Source: Gracilaria gracilis | Lineage: Eukaryota > Rhodophyta > Florideophyceae > Gracilariales > Gracilariaceae | Length of the DNA stretch: 64,000 nt | Direction of reading: 5' to 3' | NCBI GenBank assembly: GCA_030374805.1 | Contig: JARGSG010000004.1 | Coordinates: 1,054,001-1,118,000, forward strand | Shown here: one piece after another, positions 35,523 through 45,291 of the stretch | How the letters are laid out: each line of letters opens with the position of its first letter | Position numbering within the stretch: position 1 is the stretch's first letter | Notes under the pieces: generated by a model | Databases searched by the model: none | What the model saw: the letters and a program-made list of their open reading frames with translations, nothing else | Told to the model about the DNA's origin: nothing | Made by a program: the position numbers and the translations under genes

Positions 35523-36078
35523 GTTGAATTCAATACGAAACTCAACGCTCTGGCACGAGAAACATTACATCATGATGGTTAATAGTCTGCATCTCGGTCG
35601 TCGGAACTGGGTTTTCATATGCATACCTGAGCAGAATGAATGACGTCTTGGCGATCCGAAGTGCACGTTGAGGTTCACTCAGAGAGCAGCTCTGCGAGTC
35701 GGAGAAGTTGTGACGTCTCTGACAGGAGAGAAAGCCAGATGAATCACAAGACGCGCAGAATGTGGTCCGATGAGAGAATGGGATGGTGAGGGGTTCCTTC
35801 GCACTTAAGTACAATCCCCAACTGAAGTGAAAGCACGAAGTGAAAACAAGCTTCAGATGCGAAAACAATTCCCAAGTTTCAGCTTTGGCTAAGTATTTCC
35901 TACTTTTGCTTTTGCATGGGAGCATCTCGTAGAGACTAAATACCCACGGTGCCTGCAAGTACAATATATCGACGTTATGAACGGCCATTAGGTAACCACT
36001 GCACTTTTCAATCCAAAGTCTAACGATATAATCTTGACTGTACCGCTTTCTTCCAGTTTCCAACAGGCGTCAACGAAA
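35523..36078. promoter_or_regulatory. Divergent intergenic spacer, probable shared promoter region
   Basis: It separates the two divergent ORFs of the EnSpm-type element. A minus-strand ORF of 173 codons spans it but has no domain and would overlap both gene starts, so it is taken as chance. A pyrimidine run with CTTCCAG precedes the tnp2 start. Confidence 0.35.
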
Positions 36079-39000
36079 ATGGGACGGGGTAGAAAGAGAT
36101 ATCGATGGGAAATATCCAGGTACGAGAGTAGCATGTTCAATGAATCCGAAGATATTGGAAACGACATACCAACCTATGAGAGACACTCAAATTCAGACGC
36201 CAACGCTGTTGATGCTTCATTAAGAATGACGCCCATCATGAGAACTGCAGTTAATGAAGATGCTGCAGAAGTTATGCGGAATAAAAGTATCCAAGATCCA
36301 ACCGCGCAAAACGAAGGTGGTTCTGGAAGCTTACCATGTCCAGATCATCACTTTCTTGGCGTCCCTGCAGTGGGATTTTCTTACCAGGCATTAAATGGTT
36401 CGGAGAACAATGAAGAACGGGCTCAAACTCATATGGCTGTAGAAGATATACACCTGTCCGCCAATGTTTTGTCTAGCACTGGACCCAGCTCAATAGTTAA
36501 TGGAAGCCTCACTTCTATTTTCCAATCTTCTGATCACTTAAGTTCGCCTCTTTCACCGACACCCACGAGTTTCGATGGACCAAAGTCTGCAAAACAATCA
36601 GAGTATGAACAATTAGCGGCCTTTCTGTACAACGCAGAAATTTCCAATGTATCGCAGAACGGAATTGAAAGATTGTTGAGAGTACCCCCAATCCATTCGA
36701 ACTTTTCATATAGATCCCTGATATCATACGCAGTGCAGAAAGCTCATATTGAGAAGACACACGTCAGAATGTGTGTCAATGGACATGCGGCTCACTCTGG
36801 GAAGCTCCGATCTGCCAGAGAATGTCGAATCTGCCACAGTCCGCTGGCCGCAAGCAAGAGTAAGTTCTGGTTTCTAGAACCATCATCAGCATTGAAGGCA
36901 TTGTGTCGAGGTCAAAATTCATTGCAGGAGTTGATTAGCGGTTGTATTAGAGCAAAGGAGTATTTAAGGTCCCATCCTTTTGATAGTAGGGATCACGACT
37001 ACTACCACGGAGAAATGTTTCTGAGACAGCATGCAGAACGACTTCAGAGCTGGAAGGCCGAAAGCAATGAAATTTTTGTTTTTCTCACGCTCTCTTCGGA
37101 TGGTTTCGAGTGTACCAAGAACCGGAGGGGTACTCCAATATCCGTTTGGCCTATAGTATCCACAGTTCTGAACTACAATCCAAGAAAACGAAGCCAGGCT
37201 TCGAACTGCATCATAAACGCGGTTATTCCTTCTTCTCATAATCCTGAGTACTTTGACACCTTTATGAATGAAATTATCTTGGATCTGAAAACCCTGGAAT
37301 AAGGAGTGCCAGCGGTTTGCCATGACGGAAAAATAAGAACGCTTCAGGCATTCGTTTTGTTTTTCACTGCGGACTGGCCGGCAGCATCTAAGGTTCTCGG
37401 ATACGTTGGCCATACGGGAAAAGTGTTCTGCCGTTTTTGCAAGAAGAAGAAAGTTAAAGTGAAAGAATGCTCATGCTTGTGCGCTGTTCCAGAAGACCGT
37501 TCGTTGTTGATGAATTCACTTCGGCGTCGGGCTGAATACAATAGGGGGGATATAATCAAAACAGAATGCATTGAAAAACGAGAAGGTTCTGAAGTTGGTA
37601 CAATATGGAAAGCATTGAGTTCCAATAGAACTAACGAAAGAAGCAAATCGAAGATGATCAAAGAATCTGGTATCAAAAGATCTTCATGTATGGCACAATT
37701 GTCTGTCGACTTCGTGTTTTCCTTCCCTTACGACGTAATGCATTTGGTGCTACTTGGGTGGACCAAACAAGTTTTAAGACTTGTGACAGGAATTCATCCG
37801 AGACATGAACGGTATGGTCATGTTCCGCGTTACTGTATACCATCGCCAAAGCTCGAGTTGATCAACAGAGCTCTGGAGAACAGCACACACGGAATTCCGA
37901 GTTCATGGGGAAGGCCACCGCTTTCGTTAGAGCACCTGTCTAGATTCAAAGCGGAAGATTTGAAGCGCCACTCGGAGTTGTACCTTCTCCCAGTATTCCA
38001 CCGCTTCAATGTAGAAAATCAGATCAAGCATCTTTGGAACCAAACTCGACAGATGGTTACCTTGCTTCAGCTATAACTGCGACGCAGCCAGCCATGGGGT
38101 TCTGACAAGAGTGGTTGAGGAATGCTATGCAAGGTTTGTGCGTTTGTTCTGCTCAGATAGATCTTTCTATTACTGCCTTACGCCGACGACACACACAATA
38201 TTACATCTGCCAGAGCTGCTCAAACAATGCGGTCCCCTTCCGATAACCTCACAGTTTTTGATAGAGAGACTACTGGGGGAGATCGGAAAACGTGTGCAAC
38301 AGACTTCAAACATTTCATCGCATTTGTTCCACAAGAACTTTAAGTTGTTTGCTCTCAAGCTGGCAAATGATGGGAAGATATTGGTTGACGACATCCATGA
38401 ATTTGTACCAAATGTCCTGACGTTTCCAACCCAAAGTTATATTAGCTCTTCTCAAACTAATGTGGAGTTCCATACTGGTGCTACCTGCCACGGGGCTGGG
38501 TCATCTTTGATTTCGCTCAACAACGAACAAAGACGTGCCGTGAGAAAGTTTCTCGCAGCCAATTTTCCTTCAGACATGAACACAGCTCGCATCGTCTCAA
38601 CAAAAGAATTTAGGACTGCAACCGTAACCAAGGATTCTCATCAATTCAAAGTAGAGAGCCTGAAATCCCATGATTTGAGATCGAAGAGTTCTTTGCATCA
38701 GACGCGACAGAAGTACTGCGTTGCTGCTCATTTTGCCCGTGAGAATTCCATGAGCTCTCGTTATTCACAACGTCGCGAAGATCATATTGATATTTGGCAT
38801 TTATAGTACGGCGTTGTCCATGGGATTATTGAGGTTATGGTTGAAGTCGATGGATTGAAGATCACAGCAGTGTTCGTAGATGTAAAATGGGAGTTGAACA
38901 TGGTGGAAGATCAGGCGTTTGATCTCTTGTAATCAGAGAAGAAAGGCCGTGGTTATATCACCACAGAGCATGTCACATGCCTTCAACGAGTAATTGGGTT

Positions 39001-39090
39001 CCTTGACTTGGATGGTAGAAGGTATTATCTTGACCCATCTCGTTCCGATGAAGATAGTTACGAGAATTCCATTCTTCAAGGTGTGATAAA
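36079..39090 (+). pseudogene. EnSpm/CACTA tnp2-type transposase, decayed
   Basis: The frame opens with ATG at 36079 (MGRGRKRYRW). The tnp2 (PF02992-like) signature runs from LTLSSDGFECTK near 37080, through PSSHNPEYFDTF and LDLKTLE near 37290, to GYVGHTGKVFCRFC near 37400. FPYDVMHLVLLGWTKQVLRL near 37730 follows. A DUF4218-like part follows from 38090 (PELLKQCGPL, LIERLLGEIGKRVQ), then a short conserved tail near 38820-39090. A TAA at 37300-37302 interrupts the frame within the core, a +1 shift lies at about 38050-38070, and two more stops lie at about 38804 and 38930. The CxxC of a zinc-binding site is visible (VNGHAAHSG, CRICHSPL). Not functional as it stands. Confidence 0.75.
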
Positions 39091-40088
39091 AAGAACGTAA
39101 CCAGTACTCAAGGGAAGCCAACGTGTATCCAATTGTTCAATGTACGATGTGCCTTAATCATTGCTCAAAACCAGCATTGATGGCGTTATGTTCCGACAAA
39201 AACTGTGCGCATGCACTTCCTTAAACACAAAGAACTGGTGAAACGAATACCTCCTGATCTCGGATCCAGTCTCTAGCTCGAGTATCTGAGGTATATGGAG
39301 AGATATGAGGAGATGCCGCAACAGAAACGGTCCTTTGAGTATGGTTTCCAGCCCACACACGCGGTTCAAAGAGACCTGCTTCGGTACAATGCCAAGTCCT
39401 AAGAGCTCCTGTGAAGAGGTCGCAGTGTTCTTAGTGCACAACGCAGACATGAGAGATCGGAAAGTCTCAGTGGAGCACTTTAAGCATCCTTTGCTATGTG
39501 ATGGAGCTTACCGCCTCATTTCCTCCAAGTTGACTTCTTCACTGGAAAGTAGCAACGACCGCATCCGTTGGGTCGCCTTTTTCCAAGTGCCGTTATGTTT
39601 TTGTGACATACTAGATATGTCCGTACGTCTGGGAAAGCGTTCCATCTCGCTGCAACCGCTTGAAGTGAAACCGTTAGTCTCATACCCTGTCTAGAATAAG
39701 GGCAAGTCTGCAAGCATCATCAACGAACTAGTTTAAATTACAGCGGGCAGAATCACGGCGGCTGGGTCGAGAGATGAGCATTCGTCTCCACGCCAAGCGA
39801 TTCCGAACTGGTCCAGCGCAGGCAAAGCGTAGCGCCGTCTTCGCGTTGATCATGGCGCAATTCCAGAGGGTCTCGCCCATAATATGGCCCGAAACGCCAT
39901 GATGTACCGTTGTACAGTTGGTACCCTTTTGAAAGTGTACATATATTCGATGCACACGTACGTCCATACAGTTTTCGGGCAACCTTACACGTATAATTCT
40001 CGCTGAAAGGCATTTTGTAACATGCCACAGGTTCGTGGCATGTTACACGACAAGGGTTCTTGCGTACGACAGTGAAAACTGGCCATCC
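39091..40088. other. Non-coding stretch with sub-terminal-like repeats and a 13-bp hairpin
   Basis: No gene is supported. CGCCCATAATATGGCCCG near 39883 resembles the left sub-terminal repeats. A perfect 13-bp inverted repeat (TGTAACATGCCAC, 40016-40028 and 40035-40047, 6-nt loop) lies just before the ORF at 40089. Confidence 0.45.
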
Positions 40089-41117
40089 ATGTTCTTGAAG
40101 CCTGACCGAAGTTGTTTCCAGCGTAGCCACCTTTACCTCCAAACTATGGCTTCTACCAACGGTAGGTACCGGGAAATTAATATTCCAAATGAGGCAAAGT
40201 GTTCGTTGCAAGCCTTGATGATACCGTGTACGGCAAAAGTTGTAGCTATACCGGAATCGGTTTCTACGGAGACGCACGAAAATGCTGAAGAAATACACGT
40301 CATGACGCAAGCACCGGATATTCTGGCAAAACCAACCGTAATCTCTTCTCCTCCAAGTGATTCCTTACGGAAGAAGTTGTGGCGGCAGTTTTCAAAACAT
40401 CGGGATAGAGAAAATGAGAACCAGCGAAAGAGGTACAGGATTCATCGTGATCGCGAACCATTAGAGAGGAAGAAGAAGCGCCTCCAAAGGCGACGTGCTT
40501 GGTATGCCGAGTACACTAAAAAGAAGAAAGCAGAAGCTTCACACCGTTCTTCTGAAAGCGGTTGTAGCAGGGGGCCAGCTCGTTCGGCCGAGATATCACC
40601 CTCAAATGTGCCAAGTACGCATGAAAACGGTTCAGGCAAGAGCGCAAATATGTCACCATACAATAGAACGTCAGTTGTAGTCAGTTCGGAAGAAAGTTTT
40701 GCCCTTGATGCCGAGATATCAAGCTCTTTTGGGGCGCCGTCAGATAAGACTCTAGGGAGCAAGAAGAACACCGGCAGAAGCAACAACGACAACTATATCA
40801 ATTTGGAGCATGAACAATACATATACGAATTGCATGTGGAAGAAAGGGTTGTACGAGTGTACAATCACCATTTAAGTCCCCTCCAAGGCACGGCGTCATC
40901 CGATGCCATTTGGATTCGTGTCGCACATGATTCCGACAGTGCTTCACTTGTAGGAACGTCAGAAAATCCACAACTATTATCACAGTCCCTTCCACGAGCT
41001 TCTGCATCACCACCAAGTTCAAAGCGCCCAAAACGTGGCATGAAATGCCCAAGAAAGTCCATACCAGCACCGAATACAGCCCGGAAGATTGCAGTAAAGC
41101 TGACAACGGATACATAA
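40089..41117 (+). CDS. 342-codon ORF with a basic coiled-coil-like region
   Basis: ATG at 40089 (MFLKPDRSC); a second ATG at 40146 is possible. Residues about 90-145 are very basic and heptad-like (KKLWRQFSKHRDREN, RKRYRIHRDREPLERKK, RRRAWYAEYTKKKK), resembling the basic helix of DNA-binding proteins without matching bZIP exactly. Ser-rich sequence and a basic C-terminus (SSKRPKRGMK) follow. I recognise no family. It runs in the same direction as the transposase and lies within the nested insertion, so it may be a third transposon protein or a captured host ORF. Confidence 0.4.
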   Translation: MFLKPDRSCFQRSHLYLQTMASTNGRYREINIPNEAKCSLQALMIPCTAKVVAIPESVSTETHENAEEIHVMTQAPDILAKPTVISSPPSDSLRKKLWRQFSKHRDRENENQRKRYRIHRDREPLERKKKRLQRRRAWYAEYTKKKKAEASHRSSESGCSRGPARSAEISPSNVPSTHENGSGKSANMSPYNRTSVVVSSEESFALDAEISSSFGAPSDKTLGSKKNTGRSNNDNYINLEHEQYIYELHVEERVVRVYNHHLSPLQGTASSDAIWIRVAHDSDSASLVGTSENPQLLSQSLPRASASPPSSKRPKRGMKCPRKSIPAPNTARKIAVKLTTDT

Positions 41118-41934
41118 ATACGTCGCAGACTGACCTCTGCAGCCTGAAAAACTTAAGCTCTTTCTCCTCAATGTTTGGAACCGTTCAACCTCTTTGAACG
41201 CGTACCTCTTGACATCCTTAATTTCATGAAGTCTGAACTTCATGCACCGCCGTACCCATTCCTGCCGTTCTGTAGGTGCGACCCCCCTCAAGATCAAGTT
41301 TTCGCTTCAGAATACCCTGCAGGGGTGAGCTCTTGGTCTAAACGAGCGACAACTATCCACCACCGAATGCGTGTTCACGTTGAGCATGACCGCGCCCACG
41401 CCATTTGAAGCGCCCTACGAAACCTTCGATGGCGAAGCATGTTTCTCACTGAGCATTGCATCACATCCAGAATGTGCCTGATGGTGCCCGCCTTCGGGTC
41501 ATGCTCTGGCATGGGAAACAACGACTGGGGCTTTGCTGTCCCACCCTTTCATTCCCCAGCTCACTAAGCAATCTGTCTTTACTCTGCCGCCCAATATTGA
41601 CATGCGGCGAGTACGAGGGAGAGCAGTGCGCGAACTGAAGGCGCAAGGAAGATGCTGCACCAGGCATTTTATCCCTTTCCTGGCGGCATGGAGCTGCATT
41701 TCTAGCTGTTCGACGTTTTCATGCATCTCTCGCTGCGCCTCGCATCGGGGCGTTTGTCGCGTATAGTCGGGTGCGTCGACGACGCCATTTAGGCCATTGG
41801 CAGCCAGTGACTGCGGCGATTGAGCACGCCTGCCTTCGCGAGTCACACCTAGCAAGCGGTTGAGGCGCTTCCTCCCACCCACATGTGTGGGACGCATAGT
41901 TCCAGTCACAGCGGCGGCCGGCCCGCCATTGCAT
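41118..41934. other. Possible 3' extension of the F-box-like gene, minus strand
   Basis: Minus-strand frames read DAPDYTRQTPRCEAQ and HENVEQLEMQLHAARKG (coiled-coil-like, near 41680-41770) and ERQEWVRRCMKFRLHEIKD (near 41235-41290). These may be later exons of the gene beginning at 42429. No splice sites are convincing. Confidence 0.25.
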
Positions 41935-42429
41935 TTAGCAGTGAAGAGGCATGATTAGAGCAGCTACACATGCGCGTGCCAATTGGGGCTTCACGAATGC
42001 TGCGTGCGAGTCGCTGGTGTCAAAGCCCAGTAGCTGCCACCCACGCGCTGTCAATAGTCGCTCCGCGCCGTTGTCGCGCGCCAGCTGCTGCGCGCCATCG
42101 CTCTCGCCACCGGCCAGTGGCAGCGCCGTGCTGTCCATCTCATAGTGCACCAGTTTGTCGTCTGCCACGTCGTGAAGCTCCATCCGCAGCTCCTCGCTGC
42201 GAACGCCAGCGCAGTTGCCCTCGTCTATGCCTGCGCGCAAGTGCGACTGCGCGGTGCGAGCGTCACATCCAAAGCGTCGGTTGTACAGCTGTCGCCACAT
42301 AGTGCCGTTGCACGCGCGGAGCATGTTCGCCAGCTCCGAGTGCGGGCGCCGTAGCGCGGCGCGGTCGGCGGGCGAAAGATGGCACACCACCTTGCCCAGC
42401 GTCTCTTCCGGCAGCGCGAACAGCGACAT
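41935..42429 (-). CDS. F-box-like protein, captured host gene piece
   Basis: ATG at 42429, 164 codons. The N-terminus reads LPEETLGKVVCHLSP, then ADRAALRRPHSELANML, then MWRQLYNRRFG. This has the hydrophobic spacing of an F-box (LP-x2-h-L-x-h-h-x2-L-x4-D, with a Trp-containing ending). F-box proteins bind Skp1 and recruit substrates to SCF ubiquitin ligases. The remainder (RGWQLLGFDTSD) is unassigned. Local GC content and codon choice are higher than in the neighbouring transposase and resemble the 22-24 kb host gene. Its location inside the nested insertion implies capture, and the piece may be truncated at its 3' end. Confidence 0.5.
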   Translation of the reverse strand: MSLFALPEETLGKVVCHLSPADRAALRRPHSELANMLRACNGTMWRQLYNRRFGCDARTAQSHLRAGIDEGNCAGVRSEELRMELHDVADDKLVHYEMDSTALPLAGGESDGAQQLARDNGAERLLTARGWQLLGFDTSDSHAAFVKPQLARACVAALIMPLHC

Positions 42430-44118
42430 GCCGCACGTATATTTTCGTCACCGTTGCTGCCACCGCAACTTTCGCGCGCGCAATGGAGAACGGGGGATGG
42501 ACGCGCCCAATTTGCTCAATGCGGGCCGGCGCTTTGCCTTTCATATAAAAAGCCATTAAATGGTGGTTTTCTACTGCACGGTGGGACTACAACCCATCGA
42601 AGGCTTACAGTGTCTGCCCAGGCTTGCCATTGAAAGCAAGGCGCGCGCGCCTCGCGCTTCTCCGTTCCTTGCCGCTACGCCGCGCATCTACCGCAACTCC
42701 TCCATGGCACGTGAGAAGCTTCGCCACCTACAAGGCCACCACATGTCCCGACCTGCTCGACTGGGAACCGCTGCAGACCGCCAGCTTCCCGCGCGCAGCA
42801 CGCCAATGCCGCTACCGCTACTGCTGCTGCTGCAACTGCCACTGTCGCCGGCACCATCCGCCAACGCCCACGCCCGCCGCCCCCTCGTGCTGCTGTACGA
42901 GATCAGCCTGGACGCGCAGAGCGCCTTCGCCGTCGAACAAAACAGCGTGCGCTGCCTGGCCAACCTCAGCACGGACTAGATCGCAACTGCCTCGACCATT
43001 TCGACACCCTCTTCGTGGTCGCCGCACACCATGATCAGTACAGCTCGTGCGGCCCGTCCGGCGCCATCTCTTCGCATCCGCCGTCCATCGAATTCAAACC
43101 CACACTATGCCGTACCATGAGCCCAACATTGAGCTGCTTACCATCGCCGTGGGTACGTCGGCCGCTCTGCACAACCATGTGAGCATGTAACACGTCCGCA
43201 TGCACTTCAACTCCGTCCCGCTCGCCTTCTTCTTGTTCGCCCGTGCGCAGCACGGCTCGTTGCAGTTCGTGCGCAGCACCAAATCAATCCAGATCTGGTA
43301 TCACCCACTACCGCAGCCAAAGCTCTCTGAACAGGCGCTGGGCGCCGCCAAGCTGCGCGTGGCCAGGTGGATTGTGCATGCGCGCACCTGCGCGCGCGTC
43401 GCGCCTGTCGCGATCTCCTTTACGAATGGCTCGGTGTCTGACACCGTCCACTACACTGTGCCCGATCAAGACCGCCACAGCTACGCGCCGTTTCTGCACC
43501 GCCTGCGTGAAACCATAGCGCTCACCGCATATGTCTTCATCGCGAACCTACTGCTCTAGGAGCGCCATTTTGGCGCACAACCTCTCATTCAGCGACAAAC
43601 CCAACGAGCGAGTGCGGTCATTCTTCTTCACAGGGTTGAGGGCGGCCGAAGCGTCGTTGGGCGGCGCGTGCAGCGGCTTAGGATCCTAAAACCACTCATA
43701 AAGGACGAGAAATCGTGCGCGTGGTGTGGGTGGCCCCTGGCATGCGCTTGGTGCGTATGACGCTCGCGTCGCTATAGGTGAAAGCTGCAGCAAACACGAC
43801 AGCGAGCCCATTACGGCGATGTAGTGCAAACCCCGCCGCATAGGCGACTATGAAGATCAGTCCGGAAGCGCCGTCTGCCAGCGCTTGCCCGCACACGTGC
43901 GTTCGGTGGCACCGCTTGTGCCATAAAGGCGCAAATCGTGCTCTTGGTCATGCACGTTACCCATTACCGAGCTGCTTTGTTGCTATCGTCATAATCACCT
44001 CCGCCGTCGCGGTGGTCAACACATCCGCCATCGTCGTAGCCGCCCCCTCATCTCTTGCTCCACCAATGGCATCCCTTCATGAACCGCCACTGTCGCAACC
44101 GCCGTACTGGACCTTCTC
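42430..44118 (+). pseudogene. GC-rich, frame-shifted plus-strand gene remains, possible secreted protein
   Basis: At 42806 an ATG starts a signal-peptide-like sequence (MPLPLLLLLQLPLSPAPS) that runs to a stop at 42979. Other frames downstream give protein-like stretches (LDRNCLDHFDTLFVVA near 42978; LHRLRETIALTAYVF near 43495). These would fit the 5' half of the sugar dehydrogenase gene that follows, and such enzymes are often secreted, but the frame changes often and I cannot align them to the family. Confidence 0.35.
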
Positions 44119-44886
44119 GTGGTTGAAATTATTGGTCTGTTCTACATTTCTGCAATAAAGTCTCGCCTGAAAGACCCGTCCAATGTACAGTATGTCTCCG
44201 ACTTGTCAAATCCAAGTGGTGCAGACAGCGTGCTTCTCTGGTTCAAGTACAACTCTAGCATAGACAGAGTAGACCCACGTTCGTATCTCAACGTATTACG
44301 TATCAGCATGCCAAAGTTTGATCACCTTATCAAACAGATGGCCTTCTTCGCTTCGCACTTGTACATTGCCCACGATGAAGGCTCGGTGCAATCTGCATCA
44401 GCCGGTGGCAGACAGAACAACGATGCTCTAGGCAGAATCCTTCGCACTGATCCAGTACAACGATTCAACCAACGATACAGTGTGCCTTCGTACAATCCAA
44501 TTGTAAAACGTTCATCGTTTTCTGCAGAATTGTACGCAGTCGGTTTCCGTAATCCGCATCATATCAGAATCGGCAGGAGAGACACTCTGTATGTGGCGCA
44601 AACCAGACGCGGAAACATCGAAGAGGTGAATCTGGTTGTCACCGGCGGTAAGTACGGTTGGACACACCGGGAAGGCAAGTTTGTTCACAAAAATGGGTCA
44701 GAGATGACCGACTGCATCAACACTTCGCCTGGAAATGACGCCCAACTCGGTCACATCTACCCTGCCACACAGGTAGAGCACCATGAAGAAGTGGGCTCCG
44801 GGTCGTCGAGCAGGCGATCGACAGTAGCTGCCCAGTCGAAAACGCCTCATCCATGTCCGGAAATTACTACAACGCATACTTACTGA
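44119..44886 (+). pseudogene. PQQ-dependent sugar dehydrogenase-like fragment (host-derived)
   Basis: Residues about 85-210 match the beta-propeller of soluble glucose/sorbosone dehydrogenases and HHIP-like proteins. The matching stretches are LGRILRTDPVQRF, then YSVPSYNPIV, then ELYAVGFRNPHHIRI, then LYVAQTRRGNIEEVNLVV, then GGKYGWTHREG. These enzymes oxidise aldose sugars with pyrroloquinoline quinone. The usual HNGG segment before this core is not visible (the corresponding stretch reads KFDHLIKQMAFF), and the frame ends at 44886 before the propeller is complete. A host gene piece carried in the nested insertion is the simplest reading. Confidence 0.6.
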
Positions 44887-45291
44887 AGAGCGGCAGACTG
44901 TTCTAATCACGTATCTCCCAGCTGCGAAGGGCGAGGCCGATGGGCAGCCCGTCAATACTGACGCAGCGGTGCCCGTTTCTGGCAACGATATTTCTCGAGA
45001 AGCATGGGGACGTCTTGGTTTGCCAATTTTGCCAATGTAGCGAGTCTTGACGAGGAGCCATTCAGAGGCTAACGCGCAGACAATTGCTTTGCGCGAAGGG
45101 CTCAAAGAGTATGGATCACTTTCGGTACAAAAAGTAGGCAAGCACATACTCTCGAGAACATGAACGGCTATGTCCTGGCCACCAGCTACCTGTTGATCTC
45201 CCAGAGGACATATTCTGGCCCAACTAAATAACTTAAAAAAATCACTCCGTGCCACGAGGCCATTTCCAGGACACATTCCGGCACATGCAGT
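44887..45291. other. Right end of the nested insertion
   Basis: A plus-strand continuation (YYNAYLLKSGRLF) may extend the dehydrogenase remains. GAGGCCATTTCC near 45266 weakly resembles the inverse of the left sub-terminal repeat. Gypsy pol resumes at about 45292. Confidence 0.35.

Larger units (their letters stand above)
33320..45291 (+). mobile_element. EnSpm/CACTA-type transposon and host-like cargo nested in element 2
   Basis: The gypsy pol sequence stops at about 45292 and resumes at about 33319. CAATTT occurs at both junctions (33314-33319 and 45292-45297), which could be the target duplication, although CACTA elements usually duplicate 2-3 bp. Inside are a tnp2-type transposase gene (36079-39090), a divergent 460-codon ORF, a third ORF and host-like gene pieces. 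Sub-terminal repeats like GCCCAAATATGGCC occur near 33325, 33405 and 33632, with CGCCCATAATATGGCCCG near 39883. No clean terminal inverted repeat was found, so several successive insertions cannot be excluded, with the CACTA part ending nearer 40-41 kb. Confidence 0.55.

Noticed and set aside
35542-36063. Minus-strand ORF of 173 codons
   Set aside because: It fills the divergent spacer, overlaps the start of the tnp2 gene and has no domain.
44698-45291. C-terminal tail of the long minus-strand pol frame
   Set aside because: The frame runs on by chance into the nested insertion. Its sequence there is antisense to the dehydrogenase remains.
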